64,000 bases of DNA, taken from positions 40,066 through 104,065 of the forward strand of contig JBBQCD010000005.1 in NCBI GenBank assembly GCA_038318385.1, read 5' to 3'. The notes beneath the pieces were generated by a model. The model did not search any database. It was not told where the DNA came from and saw only the letters and a program-made list of their open reading frames with translations. The DNA comes from Schlegelella_A sp038318385. GTDB lineage: Bacteria > Pseudomonadota > Gammaproteobacteria > Burkholderiales > Burkholderiaceae_C. Below are positions 50,015 to 57,024 of this stretch, one piece after another (position 1 is the stretch's first letter; each line of letters begins with the position of its first letter). Made by a program: the position numbers and the translations under genes.

Positions 50015-52237
50015 TCAGGCCCTTGGCGCGACCGCAAGGCGCGGGGCGGCACCCCGCCGCCCGAGCTTGCGCTCGCCGACCAGCCACTGGATCGCCGCGA
50101 CCGCGAGCGACATCAGCACGATCAGCACCGTGCAGTACGCCAGCGCGACGCCGTAGTCGCCGTTGCCGACGCGGCCGATGATGTAGGTGGTGGCGAGTTC
50201 GTTCTCCGCGGTGACGAGGAAGACCACCGCCGAGACCGTCGTCATCGAGCGCACGAAGCTGTAGACCAGCGCGGCGACGAGCGCGGGCTTGAGCAGCGGC
50301 AGGACCACCCGGCGCAACGTGGTGGCGGTGCTGGCGCGCAGCATCGTCGAGGCCTCGTCGAGCGAGCGGTCGATCTGCTGGAAGGCCGCGCTGCCGGCGC
50401 GAACGCCCACCGGCAGGTTCCGAAAGACGAAGCACAGCACGATGATGAGGCCGGTGCCGGTGAGCTCGAACGGCGGCACGTTGAAGGCGAGGATGTAGCT
50501 CACGCCCAGCACCGTGCCCGGAATCGCGAAGGCGACCAGGGCGCCGAACTCGAACACGCGCTGGCCGCGGAAAGTGGTGCGCGCCAGCAGCCAGGCCACC
50601 GCCAGGCCGAGCGCCGCACAGATCGGCGCGGCGATCGCCGAGAGCTTGAGTGTCGTGAAGAGCGAGTTCCAGGCGGTGCCGGCGAACACCAGGCCGCCGC
50701 CGACGTCGGCATTGCCGCGCTGCAGGTCGAAGGCGGTGACGAAGTGGCGCAGCGTCGGCGTGTAGTCGCGTCCCCAGGTCTGGACGAAACCGCCGACGAT
50801 GGCAAAGCCGTAGACGACGAGCGTGAACGTCAGCCACGGCAGGACGATGCCGAGGAGGACGCGGCGCATGCCGTCGGGCAGCGCCATCGGCAGGCCGCTG
50901 TCGCCCTTGCCGGTGAGGGTGGCGAAGCTCGAACGGCCGAGCAGGCGGCGCTGTGCCCAGAACACCGCCAGGGCAAAGGCGCTGAGAATCAGCGCCAGGG
51001 AAGCCGCCCGGCCCTGGTCGTACTGGGCACCGACGATGGCGAAGAAGATGTCGGTCGACAGCACCGAGTATTGGCCGCCGACGACGATCGGGTTGCCGAA
51101 GTCGGCGATGCTCTCGATGAACCCGACGAGGAACGCGTTCGCCAGGCCGGGCTTGAGCAGCGGCAACGTGATGGTGCGAAACGTCGTCCGCCGGTTCGCG
51201 CGCAGGGTCTGCGCGGCCTCTTCCAGCGACGGACCGATGGCGGCGATGCCGCCGCGCACGATCATGAAGGCGATCGGTGTGAACGCGAACAGCTGGGCCA
51301 GCCAGAGGCCGAAGAGGCCGTAGAACCAGCGCGACGGGGTGATGCCGAAGGCGCTCTCGAGCATCTGGTTGACGAGGCCGGCGCGACCGAACAGCAGGAT
51401 CAGGCCGAGCCCGACGACGAACGGCGGCGTGATGATCGGCAACAGCGCGAGCGCGTTCAGCGGTCGCTTGAGACGCGCGCCGCCGCGCTCGGCGACGAGC
51501 GCGATCATCGTGCCGAGCACTGTCGTTCCGATGGCCGTCAGCAGTGCGAGGAAGAGCGTGTTCCAGGCAACGCCGCAGCGCACGCCGCCGGCCACGCAGC
51601 CCAGGCCCCAGGTGCGCTCGTTGAAGATCCGCTGGGCGAGCGCGGCCAGGGAGAACTGCCCGGCATCGTCGACGAAAGCCCCCGCGAGCGCCCGGGTCAC
51701 GGGCAAGGCGACGAAGAGCGCGAGCAGCGCGCTGCACAGCACGACCGTGCAGGCCGTGAAGACGTCGCCGCGGAACGCGCCCAGCCGGGCGACGCCCACG
51801 CCGAGCAGCGCCAGCAGCGCCAGCAGCGTCAGCGCGCCGCCGAGGCCCAGGCCTGCCTGCCCGTCCGCAAGCGCGCCGAACAGGCCCGAAAGGCTCTCGA
51901 ACGACCAGCCCTTGGCGCCGACGGCAAAGCCCGAGATGAGGATTCCACCGGCACCGAGCAAGGCGCCGGCCGTCACCCCCGCGCCCTCGCGCCGGCCTCC
52001 GTGCAAGCGCGCCGCAATCGCGGCGAGCACGGGCCCGAGAGGCGCGATCCAGAGCCACCACCGGGCGTGGCGCACCGCCTGGACGACACCGCTGGCGGTG
52101 TCGGCGCCGCCGAAGATGCCCGGCCAGGCCTCCCACAGGCTCTTGTCGGGCTGGAAATACCACGGCAGCAGCACGAAGGCCGCGAGACCGACGGCGAGCC
52201 AGCCGTGCAACGCCGCGCGCCGATCGACGCGCTTCAT
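50015..52237 (-). CDS. ABC importer permease with two fused transmembrane modules (FbpB/PhnU-V-like)
   Basis: A 740-residue membrane protein. About four extra helices at the N-terminus (residues ~10-160) precede two binding-protein-dependent permease modules, each with an EAA-type loop (GPSLEEAAQTLRANRRTTFRTITLPLLKPGL and DRSLDEASTMLRASTATTLRRVVLPLLKPAL). FbpB-type permeases are normally ~500-560 residues, so the N-terminal addition is notable. It would form the whole channel for the importer with the ATPase at 48851 and binding protein at 52282. Its ATG overlaps the stop of a four-codon frame. Confidence 0.9.
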   Translation of the reverse strand: MKRVDRRAALHGWLAVGLAAFVLLPWYFQPDKSLWEAWPGIFGGADTASGVVQAVRHARWWLWIAPLGPVLAAIAARLHGGRREGAGVTAGALLGAGGILISGFAVGAKGWSFESLSGLFGALADGQAGLGLGGALTLLALLALLGVGVARLGAFRGDVFTACTVVLCSALLALFVALPVTRALAGAFVDDAGQFSLAALAQRIFNERTWGLGCVAGGVRCGVAWNTLFLALLTAIGTTVLGTMIALVAERGGARLKRPLNALALLPIITPPFVVGLGLILLFGRAGLVNQMLESAFGITPSRWFYGLFGLWLAQLFAFTPIAFMIVRGGIAAIGPSLEEAAQTLRANRRTTFRTITLPLLKPGLANAFLVGFIESIADFGNPIVVGGQYSVLSTDIFFAIVGAQYDQGRAASLALILSAFALAVFWAQRRLLGRSSFATLTGKGDSGLPMALPDGMRRVLLGIVLPWLTFTLVVYGFAIVGGFVQTWGRDYTPTLRHFVTAFDLQRGNADVGGGLVFAGTAWNSLFTTLKLSAIAAPICAALGLAVAWLLARTTFRGQRVFEFGALVAFAIPGTVLGVSYILAFNVPPFELTGTGLIIVLCFVFRNLPVGVRAGSAAFQQIDRSLDEASTMLRASTATTLRRVVLPLLKPALVAALVYSFVRSMTTVSAVVFLVTAENELATTYIIGRVGNGDYGVALAYCTVLIVLMSLAVAAIQWLVGERKLGRRGAAPRLAVAPRA

Positions 52238-52284
52238 CGCCGGCTCATCGTGGCGAGGCGCACACCGCCTTCATCGCCGGCTCA
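52234..52284 (-). repeat. 16-bp direct repeat creating two coupled mini-ORFs before the permease
   Basis: CTTCATCGCCGGCTCA occurs at 52232-52247 and again at 52269-52284 (37-base period). On the coding strand each copy reads stop, seven bases, then ATGAAG. The first copy joins the binding-protein stop to a nine-codon frame (MKAVCASPR, ATG 52274). That frame's TGA overlaps a four-codon frame (ATG 52248), whose TGA overlaps the permease ATG. Confidence 0.75.
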
Positions 52285-53313
52285 ACGCGGCAGCGAGTTG
52301 ACGTCCCTTTCCCACTTCGCGATCAGGCGGCGACGCTCGGCGCTGGAGCCGTACTTCGCGTAGTCGTAGTCGATGAAGCGGATCTTCTTGAAGTCCGGCA
52401 CGCGCGGATCGACCGGCGTGGCCTTGTTCGACGGCAGCTGGTACTGCCGCGTCGCCGCGCCGAACTGCTGCGCCTGCGGCGTCAGCGCCCACTCGTAGAA
52501 CTTCTTCGCCTGCTCGAGGTTGCGGGCGCCCTTGATGATGCTCATCGAGCCGATCTCGGCACCGGTGCCCTCCGAGGGCGTCACCGTCTCGACCGGAAAG
52601 CCCTGCAGCTTCTCGCCCGGGCCGTCATGGACGAAGCTGATCGAAACCGCGGTCTCGCCGCGCGCCACCGCCTTGATCGGTCCGGTTCCGGAGCGCGTGT
52701 ACTGGCTGACGTTCTTGTGCAGCGCCTTGAGATAGTCGAAGGCCTTGTCCTCGCCCATCAGCTGCACCAGCGTGGCGACCATCGTGTAGGCGGTGCCGCT
52801 GGACGCCGGGTTCGCGACCTGGATCTCGCCCTTGTATTCGGGCTTGAGCAGGTCGGCCCAGCTCCTGGGCACCGCGAGCTTCTTCTTCGCGATCAGCTCG
52901 GTGTTGTAGCCGAAGCCGAGCGGCCCGGAGTAGATGCCGACGGTCTTGTAGCCCGACTGCTTCGCCTGCTGCTGCGCCCAGCCGTGGAGCTGCGGCAGCG
53001 AAGCCGACTTGTACTCGAGGGTCAGGTCGCTCTCGGCGGCCTGCAGGTGCGGGTCGCCGGTGCCGCCGAACCAGACGTCGGTCTTCGGATTCGCCTTCTC
53101 GGCGATCAGCTGGGCGAGCGCCTCGCCCGAACCCTTGAGCGACATGTTGACCTTGATGCCGGTCGACTTCGCGAACACCGTCTGGATCATGTTGCACCAG
53201 TCGGCCTGGACCGAGCAGATCACATTGACTTGTCCCTGCGCGGCAGCAACCCCGACGAACACGAGACCCGCCGTCGTCAATACGGCGCTGCGCACCTGTT
53301 TCATGCCCGTCAT
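52282..53313 (-). CDS. ABC importer substrate-binding protein (FbpA/PhnS-like)
   Basis: A 343-residue periplasmic binding protein with signal peptide (SAVLTTAGLVFVGVAAAQG). The mature part begins VNVICSVQADWCNMIQTVF and has the type II fold pattern of iron/2-AEP binders: KSTGIKVNMSLKGSGEALAQLIAE, DVWFGGTGDPHLQAA, GPLGFGYNTELI, ANPASSGTAYTMVATLVQLMG and SISFVHDGPGEKLQG. The twin-Tyr iron site is not obvious, so a phosphonate or other anion is possible. ATG 53313 is preceded by AGAGGG. It is first in the importer operon. Confidence 0.87.
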   Translation of the reverse strand: MTGMKQVRSAVLTTAGLVFVGVAAAQGQVNVICSVQADWCNMIQTVFAKSTGIKVNMSLKGSGEALAQLIAEKANPKTDVWFGGTGDPHLQAAESDLTLEYKSASLPQLHGWAQQQAKQSGYKTVGIYSGPLGFGYNTELIAKKKLAVPRSWADLLKPEYKGEIQVANPASSGTAYTMVATLVQLMGEDKAFDYLKALHKNVSQYTRSGTGPIKAVARGETAVSISFVHDGPGEKLQGFPVETVTPSEGTGAEIGSMSIIKGARNLEQAKKFYEWALTPQAQQFGAATRQYQLPSNKATPVDPRVPDFKKIRFIDYDYAKYGSSAERRRLIAKWERDVNSLPR

Positions 53314-53391
53314 GTGTCCCTCTCCCCGTTGTCATCGGTGCCGAAGCTCGCTCGGGCCCGCGACGCGAGCGAAGCATCGTATCCTGTCCGC

Positions 53392-54060
53392 ATGAACGCA
53401 AACAAGAAGCAAGAACCCGCGATGACGCAGCCCCCGGAAGCCCGGACGCGCCGGCATTTCTCGATGATCCGGGAGTTCCATCTGGCCGACTTCTTCACCC
53501 TCGGCAACGCCGCCTGCGGTGTCGGCACGGTGTTCATGGCCATGCTCTACATCAACAGCCATTCGACCGCGCATTTCCTCATGGCCGCCGCGCTGGCGCC
53601 GGCGGCCTTCATCTTCGACGTCCTCGACGGCAGGGTGGCGCGCTGGCGCAACACCTCGTCGGCACTCGGCCGCGAGCTCGATTCGCTCGCCGACGTGATC
53701 TCGTTCGGCGTGGCTCCGGCGACACTCGCCTTTGCGGCCGGCATGAACGGCGGCTGGGATGCGCTGATCCTGATCTATTTCGTCTGCTGCGGGGTCTCGC
53801 GCCTGGCACGCTACAACGTCACCGCCGAGTCGCTGTCCGAAGGCAGCAACAAGGTTGCCTACTTCGAAGGCACGCCGATTCCGACCAGCGTGGTGCTGAC
53901 CGCCCTGCTCGCCTTCGCGGCGTGGCAGGGGCGGCTCGAAGCCGACCTCTACGGCGGCGCGTTCACGCTCGGGCCCTGGGAGCTGCACCCGCTGGTGCTG
54001 CTTTTCGCCCTCTCCGGGACGCTGATGATCAGCAAGACGCTGCGCATCCCGAAGCTCTGA
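53392..54060 (+). CDS. pssA: CDP-diacylglycerol-serine O-phosphatidyltransferase
   Basis: A 222-residue membrane enzyme of the CDP-alcohol phosphatidyltransferase family. The catalytic motif is complete: DGRVAR, eight residues, GRELDSLAD, giving the DG-x2-AR-x8-G-x3-D-x3-D pattern. Several hydrophobic helices follow. It makes phosphatidylserine, the precursor of phosphatidylethanolamine. This is the short integral-membrane PssA type. ATG 53392 or 53422 are both possible starts; a TATCCT hexamer at 53380-53385 favours a short leader. It is divergent from the ABC importer operon. Confidence 0.93.
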   Translation: MNANKKQEPAMTQPPEARTRRHFSMIREFHLADFFTLGNAACGVGTVFMAMLYINSHSTAHFLMAAALAPAAFIFDVLDGRVARWRNTSSALGRELDSLADVISFGVAPATLAFAAGMNGGWDALILIYFVCCGVSRLARYNVTAESLSEGSNKVAYFEGTPIPTSVVLTALLAFAAWQGRLEADLYGGAFTLGPWELHPLVLLFALSGTLMISKTLRIPKL

Positions 54061-54088
54061 GCTGGCGGCAACCCGGCTACCGCGTTGT

Positions 54089-54116
54089 CCGCAGCCGCGC
54101 TGCGGCGGGATCCCGC
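54089..54116. terminator. Hairpin pair between convergent pssA and hypothetical gene
   Basis: CCGCAG/CTGCGG (5-base loop, 54089-54105) abuts the 12-base palindrome GCGGGATCCCGC (54105-54116). It lies 28 bases past pssA and just before the convergent stop at 54130. There is no T-tract, so terminator function is uncertain. Confidence 0.35.
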
Positions 54117-54129
54117 GGCGGCGACCGGA

Positions 54130-54462
54130 TTACCGCGCGGTCCCGCGACTGAGGCGCTGCAGCACCTGGCCGGCCTGCATCTCCGCCTCGATGGAACGCT
54201 CCAGGGGCGTGCGCGAGAGGCCCGAACGGGCGTAGTGGAGGTTCTCGTAGAGCTCGGCGGTGGCCGGCGACGCACCGAGAATCGCTTCGAGCGCCGGCTG
54301 CGGCAGGTCGGCATCGAGCGCATCGCCGAGCTGGCGCACGAGGGCGCGATATTGCTCCGGATCGGGCGCGGTGGTGCTGCGCTCGATGCGCTCGAGCAGG
54401 CGCGCGAGGGCAATGACGTTTTCGAGGCGGGTCTTGACGGATTCGAGGTGCGGTTGGGTCAT
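54130..54462 (-). CDS. Conserved hypothetical protein, small helical
   Basis: A 110-residue protein that I do not assign to a named family, although similar sequences occur in Burkholderiales by memory. It is almost wholly helical: LESVKTRLENVIALARLLERIERS, EQYRALVRQLGDAL, then PALEAILGASPATAELYENLHYARSGLSRTPLERSIEAEM. No signal, membrane helix or metal motif is visible. I chose ATG 54462; the longer frame to 54633 covers sequence without coding character. It is convergent with pssA and downstream of the SET-domain gene. Confidence 0.65.
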   Translation of the reverse strand: MTQPHLESVKTRLENVIALARLLERIERSTTAPDPEQYRALVRQLGDALDADLPQPALEAILGASPATAELYENLHYARSGLSRTPLERSIEAEMQAGQVLQRLSRGTAR

Positions 54463-54614
54463 GAACTGCTTTCGGTGCCCTGGGGCCAGGGTTCTCTCTG
54501 ACACCCAGTTTTGGGCGAGGAGGCCGACTTCAAGACGCTGCAACAGCGCCGCCCCCTTGCAATCCCGGCATTCCCAGGCTCCGCGGCCTCCCCGGCAACG
54601 CGGCGCCGTGGCGT

Positions 54615-55049
54615 TCAGAGCCGGCCGACGCAAGCCGGGGCACCGCAGCGGCAGGCGAGCTTGCCGGCGTGGTGGCTCGACCCGTAGTCGACGGTGATCT
54701 CCTCGCCAGGGGCGATCGGACGCAGCGCGTAGAACTCGACCCGACCACCGCGAATCGACAGGCGCGCGTTCGGTGCGCAGGAATGGTTGGTGTAGCGCAT
54801 CGGGTCGGACGACTTCGCGAAGTCGATGGCGCGGCGCGGCGAGACCTCGACGATCATGATGCGCTCGTGCCGGGTCGCGCGAATGCGGGCGGTGTCGACG
54901 CTGATCGATTCGCCGCGGATCTCGCCGATCTTTCGTGCCGCGGTGATCGGCTCCGCGGCAAAGACGCCGAGTCCGTCGATTGCGCTCGCCTGCACCACGA
55001 CCGCGAACTTCTGGTACGCCGGACGCGCAGCTGTCTCAGCCGTCGTCAC
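54615..55049 (-). CDS. SET domain protein
   Basis: A 144-residue compact SET domain. Core motifs are DGLGVFAAEPITA (the GxG strand), RYTNHSCAPNARLSI (NHSC pseudoknot) and GEEITVDYGSS. A post-SET-like cysteine cluster closes it (LACRCGAPACVGRL). SET enzymes transfer methyl groups from SAM to protein lysines; bacterial targets are mostly unknown. GTG 55049 starts it, overlapping the upstream spermidine-synthase-like gene by 14 bases, which implies co-translation and decides the start. Confidence 0.85.
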   Translation of the reverse strand: MTTAETAARPAYQKFAVVVQASAIDGLGVFAAEPITAARKIGEIRGESISVDTARIRATRHERIMIVEVSPRRAIDFAKSSDPMRYTNHSCAPNARLSIRGGRVEFYALRPIAPGEEITVDYGSSHHAGKLACRCGAPACVGRL

Positions 55050-55887
55050 GGAGCCCTCCGTCGCGCCGTGCCAGCGTGGCGGTGACGCGCCCGAAGGCGC
55101 TCTCGAGCTGCTCCCAGGCGGCGCCGTCGATCCCGGCCGGCGGCCCCACGCGCATGCCCGCCGCGGGAGTCAGCGCCGCGCCCTTGCGCGCGAAGACGAT
55201 GCTGTTGACGCGGCCGCGGTCCTCGACGATGAGCGCCTCTCCATCGAAGCTGCGTCCGATGCGCCCTGCGCAGGCGGCGCAGTCCGGAGCGGCGCTGTGC
55301 AGGTTGGCCACCAGGACGCCCCCCGGCAGGAGCGTGTCCGCGCAGTCGTCGTAGAAACGCTGTCGGCCCAGCGCCACTGGCAGGCCCTGCGGCCCGAAGG
55401 CATCGAGCAGAACGACGTCGTAGCGATGCGCCGTGGTCTCCATGAAGGTCGCGGCGTCGGCCTCGATCACGTGGAAGCGGGGGCCCTCCGGCGGGACCCG
55501 GAATTCGTCGCGCAGCGCGATCACGTGCGGATTGATCTCGACGACGTCGATCGCGAGGTGCGGCAGGTGACGGAAGCAGAATTTGGCGAGCGAGCCGCCC
55601 CCCAGGCCGACCATGAGAATCCGTGCCGGTTCCGGGACGAACAGGAGGAAACCCATCATCGTGCGGGTGTAGGCCAGGTCGAGCACGTCCGGGTGCCGCA
55701 GCTGCATCCGGCTCTGCACGTCCTCGAGCGAGAAGTACAGCGACTTCGAGGCCAACTCCTCGCGCACGAACGGCAACGGCGCCGAAGCGGTGGCTCCCGC
55801 AGCGCCAGCTCCGCCCGACGCGAGGCCGACCCTCTCGAATTCGCCGCCACCGGCGACGGGGCCAGGGATCGGCCGGGCAGGCGTCAT
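55036..55887 (-). CDS. Spermidine synthase-like SAM-fold protein
   Basis: A 283-residue protein of the class I methyltransferase/aminopropyltransferase fold. Motif I is ILMVGLGGGSLAKFCF, with VVEINPHVIALRDEF after it, then FHVIEADAATFME and DVVLLDAFGPQGLP. The first ~35 residues are low-complexity. Similar stand-alone proteins are annotated as spermidine synthase-like, but the polyamine-binding residues cannot be verified, so the reaction is open. It overlaps the SET-domain gene by 14 bases, so both may use SAM-related chemistry on the same target. Confidence 0.75.
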   Translation of the reverse strand: MTPARPIPGPVAGGGEFERVGLASGGAGAAGATASAPLPFVREELASKSLYFSLEDVQSRMQLRHPDVLDLAYTRTMMGFLLFVPEPARILMVGLGGGSLAKFCFRHLPHLAIDVVEINPHVIALRDEFRVPPEGPRFHVIEADAATFMETTAHRYDVVLLDAFGPQGLPVALGRQRFYDDCADTLLPGGVLVANLHSAAPDCAACAGRIGRSFDGEALIVEDRGRVNSIVFARKGAALTPAAGMRVGPPAGIDGAAWEQLESAFGRVTATLARRDGGLRDDG

Positions 55888-55903
55888 CGGGTGTGGTGCG
55901 TCG

Positions 55904-56041
55904 TCAGACCGGCGGAGGCACGCCGGGAACGCCGCTCGGCTCCTCGGGAAGCCCGGGGATGCCGGTGCCGTCGTCCGGTTCCACCGGCAGGGCATCGGGC
56001 TCGGGCTCGTCGGTCTGGGGAAGTCCGGGGAGGGTGGCCAT
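55904..56041 (-). CDS. Small acidic proline-rich protein
   Basis: A 45-residue frame beginning MATLPGLPQTDEPEPDALPVE and ending in Pro-Pro-Pro-Val. It is made almost entirely of Pro, Glu, Asp, Gly and Val, with a P-G-L/V/I-P periodicity, so it is surely disordered. It lies 16 bases upstream of the spermidine-synthase-like gene on the same strand, with GAGAG before the ATG. Short proteins of this kind occur in related bacteria, but composition alone could mimic coding here. Confidence 0.45.
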   Translation of the reverse strand: MATLPGLPQTDEPEPDALPVEPDDGTGIPGLPEEPSGVPGVPPPV

Positions 56042-56120
56042 CGCGGGCTCTCTTTCTCGGCAAAGACGCCAGTTTCGGCGATTGCCCGGCCTTGCAGTGG
56101 CTGGCGCGCGCAAAGGCGCG

Positions 56121-56582
56121 CTAGCTGCGGGGCTGCGGGGCCTGCTCGACCGTCGGCCGCGCCTGGGCGGCGGCCAGCCGTATCCGGAAGTCGTGTTCGG
56201 CGCTCGCGTCGGCCATGGAGGTCTCGTAGAAGACCCGCAGGCGGACGATCTCCTTGCGCACCTCCGGCCCGAACCCGGCGCGGCCGCCGCGATCGTCGCC
56301 CATCAGGGTCTCGAAGTACAGCTTGCACATGCGGCGGTCCGCCCAGACGTGGGCGAACTGGTTGACGATGCGCGGGAAGCGTTCGCAGAACAGCGTGGGG
56401 CGGGCGTACTCGGGCAGCAGTTCGAGCCACTTCAGCGTCGCCGGCATCAGCATGCGATCGCTCTCCACTTCCGGGCGGCGCAGCGCAGCCGGATCGCGGC
56501 GCTCGAGGAGGTCGGAATCGGTTCGCGCCGAAAATACTCCGGAGAGGCTTTCACGCAGCCGCCGCATCAGGTCAACGAACAA
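56121..56582 (-). CDS. Conserved hypothetical protein (LPEYARPTLFCERFPRIVNQ type)
   Basis: A 153-residue cytoplasmic protein without a recognised domain. The middle block WLELLPEYARPTLFCERFPRIVNQFAHVWADRRMCKLYFETLMGDDRGGRAGFGPEVRKEI resembles small uncharacterised proteobacterial proteins that I recall sharing the ERFPRI.NQ and DNRGGR.GF elements. The start may be ATG 56582 or 56567. No signal or membrane segment is seen. Confidence 0.7.
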   Translation of the reverse strand: MFVDLMRRLRESLSGVFSARTDSDLLERRDPAALRRPEVESDRMLMPATLKWLELLPEYARPTLFCERFPRIVNQFAHVWADRRMCKLYFETLMGDDRGGRAGFGPEVRKEIVRLRVFYETSMADASAEHDFRIRLAAAQARPTVEQAPQPRS

Positions 56583-56644
56583 AGGCAGTCTCCAGGCACT
56601 GCCGCGACTGTATCAACCCCGGCGACCCCAGGTGTTGCGGGGCT

Positions 56645-56851
56645 TCACTCCGGATCCGAGGAATGGAAGACGCGGGGCGTCGTATCGGCAAAGCCCGAAT
56701 CCTCGACCTCCCGCAGCAGCATGCTGCCGGCAATGCGCTCGGCTTCGGGGTACGTGGCCGCTTCCTCCGCCGTGAGCTGGAACATGGTCCGCTTGACGTC
56801 GCCGGTGCGCGGATCGCGATAGCGCCAGCGCCAGTACTCCACCTTTTTCAT
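56645..56851 (-). CDS. Small conserved hypothetical protein
   Basis: A 68-residue protein: MKKVEYWRWRYRDPRTGDVK, then RTMFQLTAEEAATYPEAERIAGSM and a C-terminal acidic tail. It resembles short proteins with a WxWRYxDxxG start followed by a TAEEA..YP.AERI helix. The function is unknown. It is divergent from the FAD monooxygenase; a strong inverted repeat lies in the shared upstream region. Confidence 0.65.
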   Translation of the reverse strand: MKKVEYWRWRYRDPRTGDVKRTMFQLTAEEAATYPEAERIAGSMLLREVEDSGFADTTPRVFHSSDPE

Positions 56852-56922
56852 GATCTTTATGCTCCGCTCTCACGTGAAAGGTCGGATCACCCACCCGGCG
56901 GGCTTCCGGGCAGTGCCCCACT

Positions 56923-56964
56923 CAACGCAAATTCCTTGCGACGCGTTGACCCGAATTTGCGTTG
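56923..56964. promoter_or_regulatory. 11-bp perfect inverted repeat in a divergent promoter region
   Basis: CAACGCAAATT (56923-56933) and AATTTGCGTTG (56954-56964) are exact inverted repeats separated by 20 bases, about two helical turns. Additional TTGCG motifs lie inside (56936) and the right arm forms TTGC-GTT-GCAA (56958-56967... overlapping). It sits 60 bases before the FAD monooxygenase start and 72 bases before the divergent small gene, fitting a dimeric repressor or activator site. Confidence 0.55.
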
Positions 56965-57024
56965 CAAGACGCGCGCCAGTCCGGCGACCCGGTGCCGGAA
57001 CCGCCTCCGGCGACGGATAGACTG

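Noticed and set aside
50009..52363. A 784-codon plus-strand frame rich in Arg, Glu and Gln opposite the ABC permease
   Set aside because: Its charged low-complexity translation is the mirror of hydrophobic transmembrane codons on the real strand, so it is an artefact.
48851..53313. Calling the importer operon fbpABC (ferric iron) outright
   Set aside because: The binding protein does not show a clear twin-Tyr iron site, and 2-aminoethylphosphonate importers look the same at this level; only the general type is supported.
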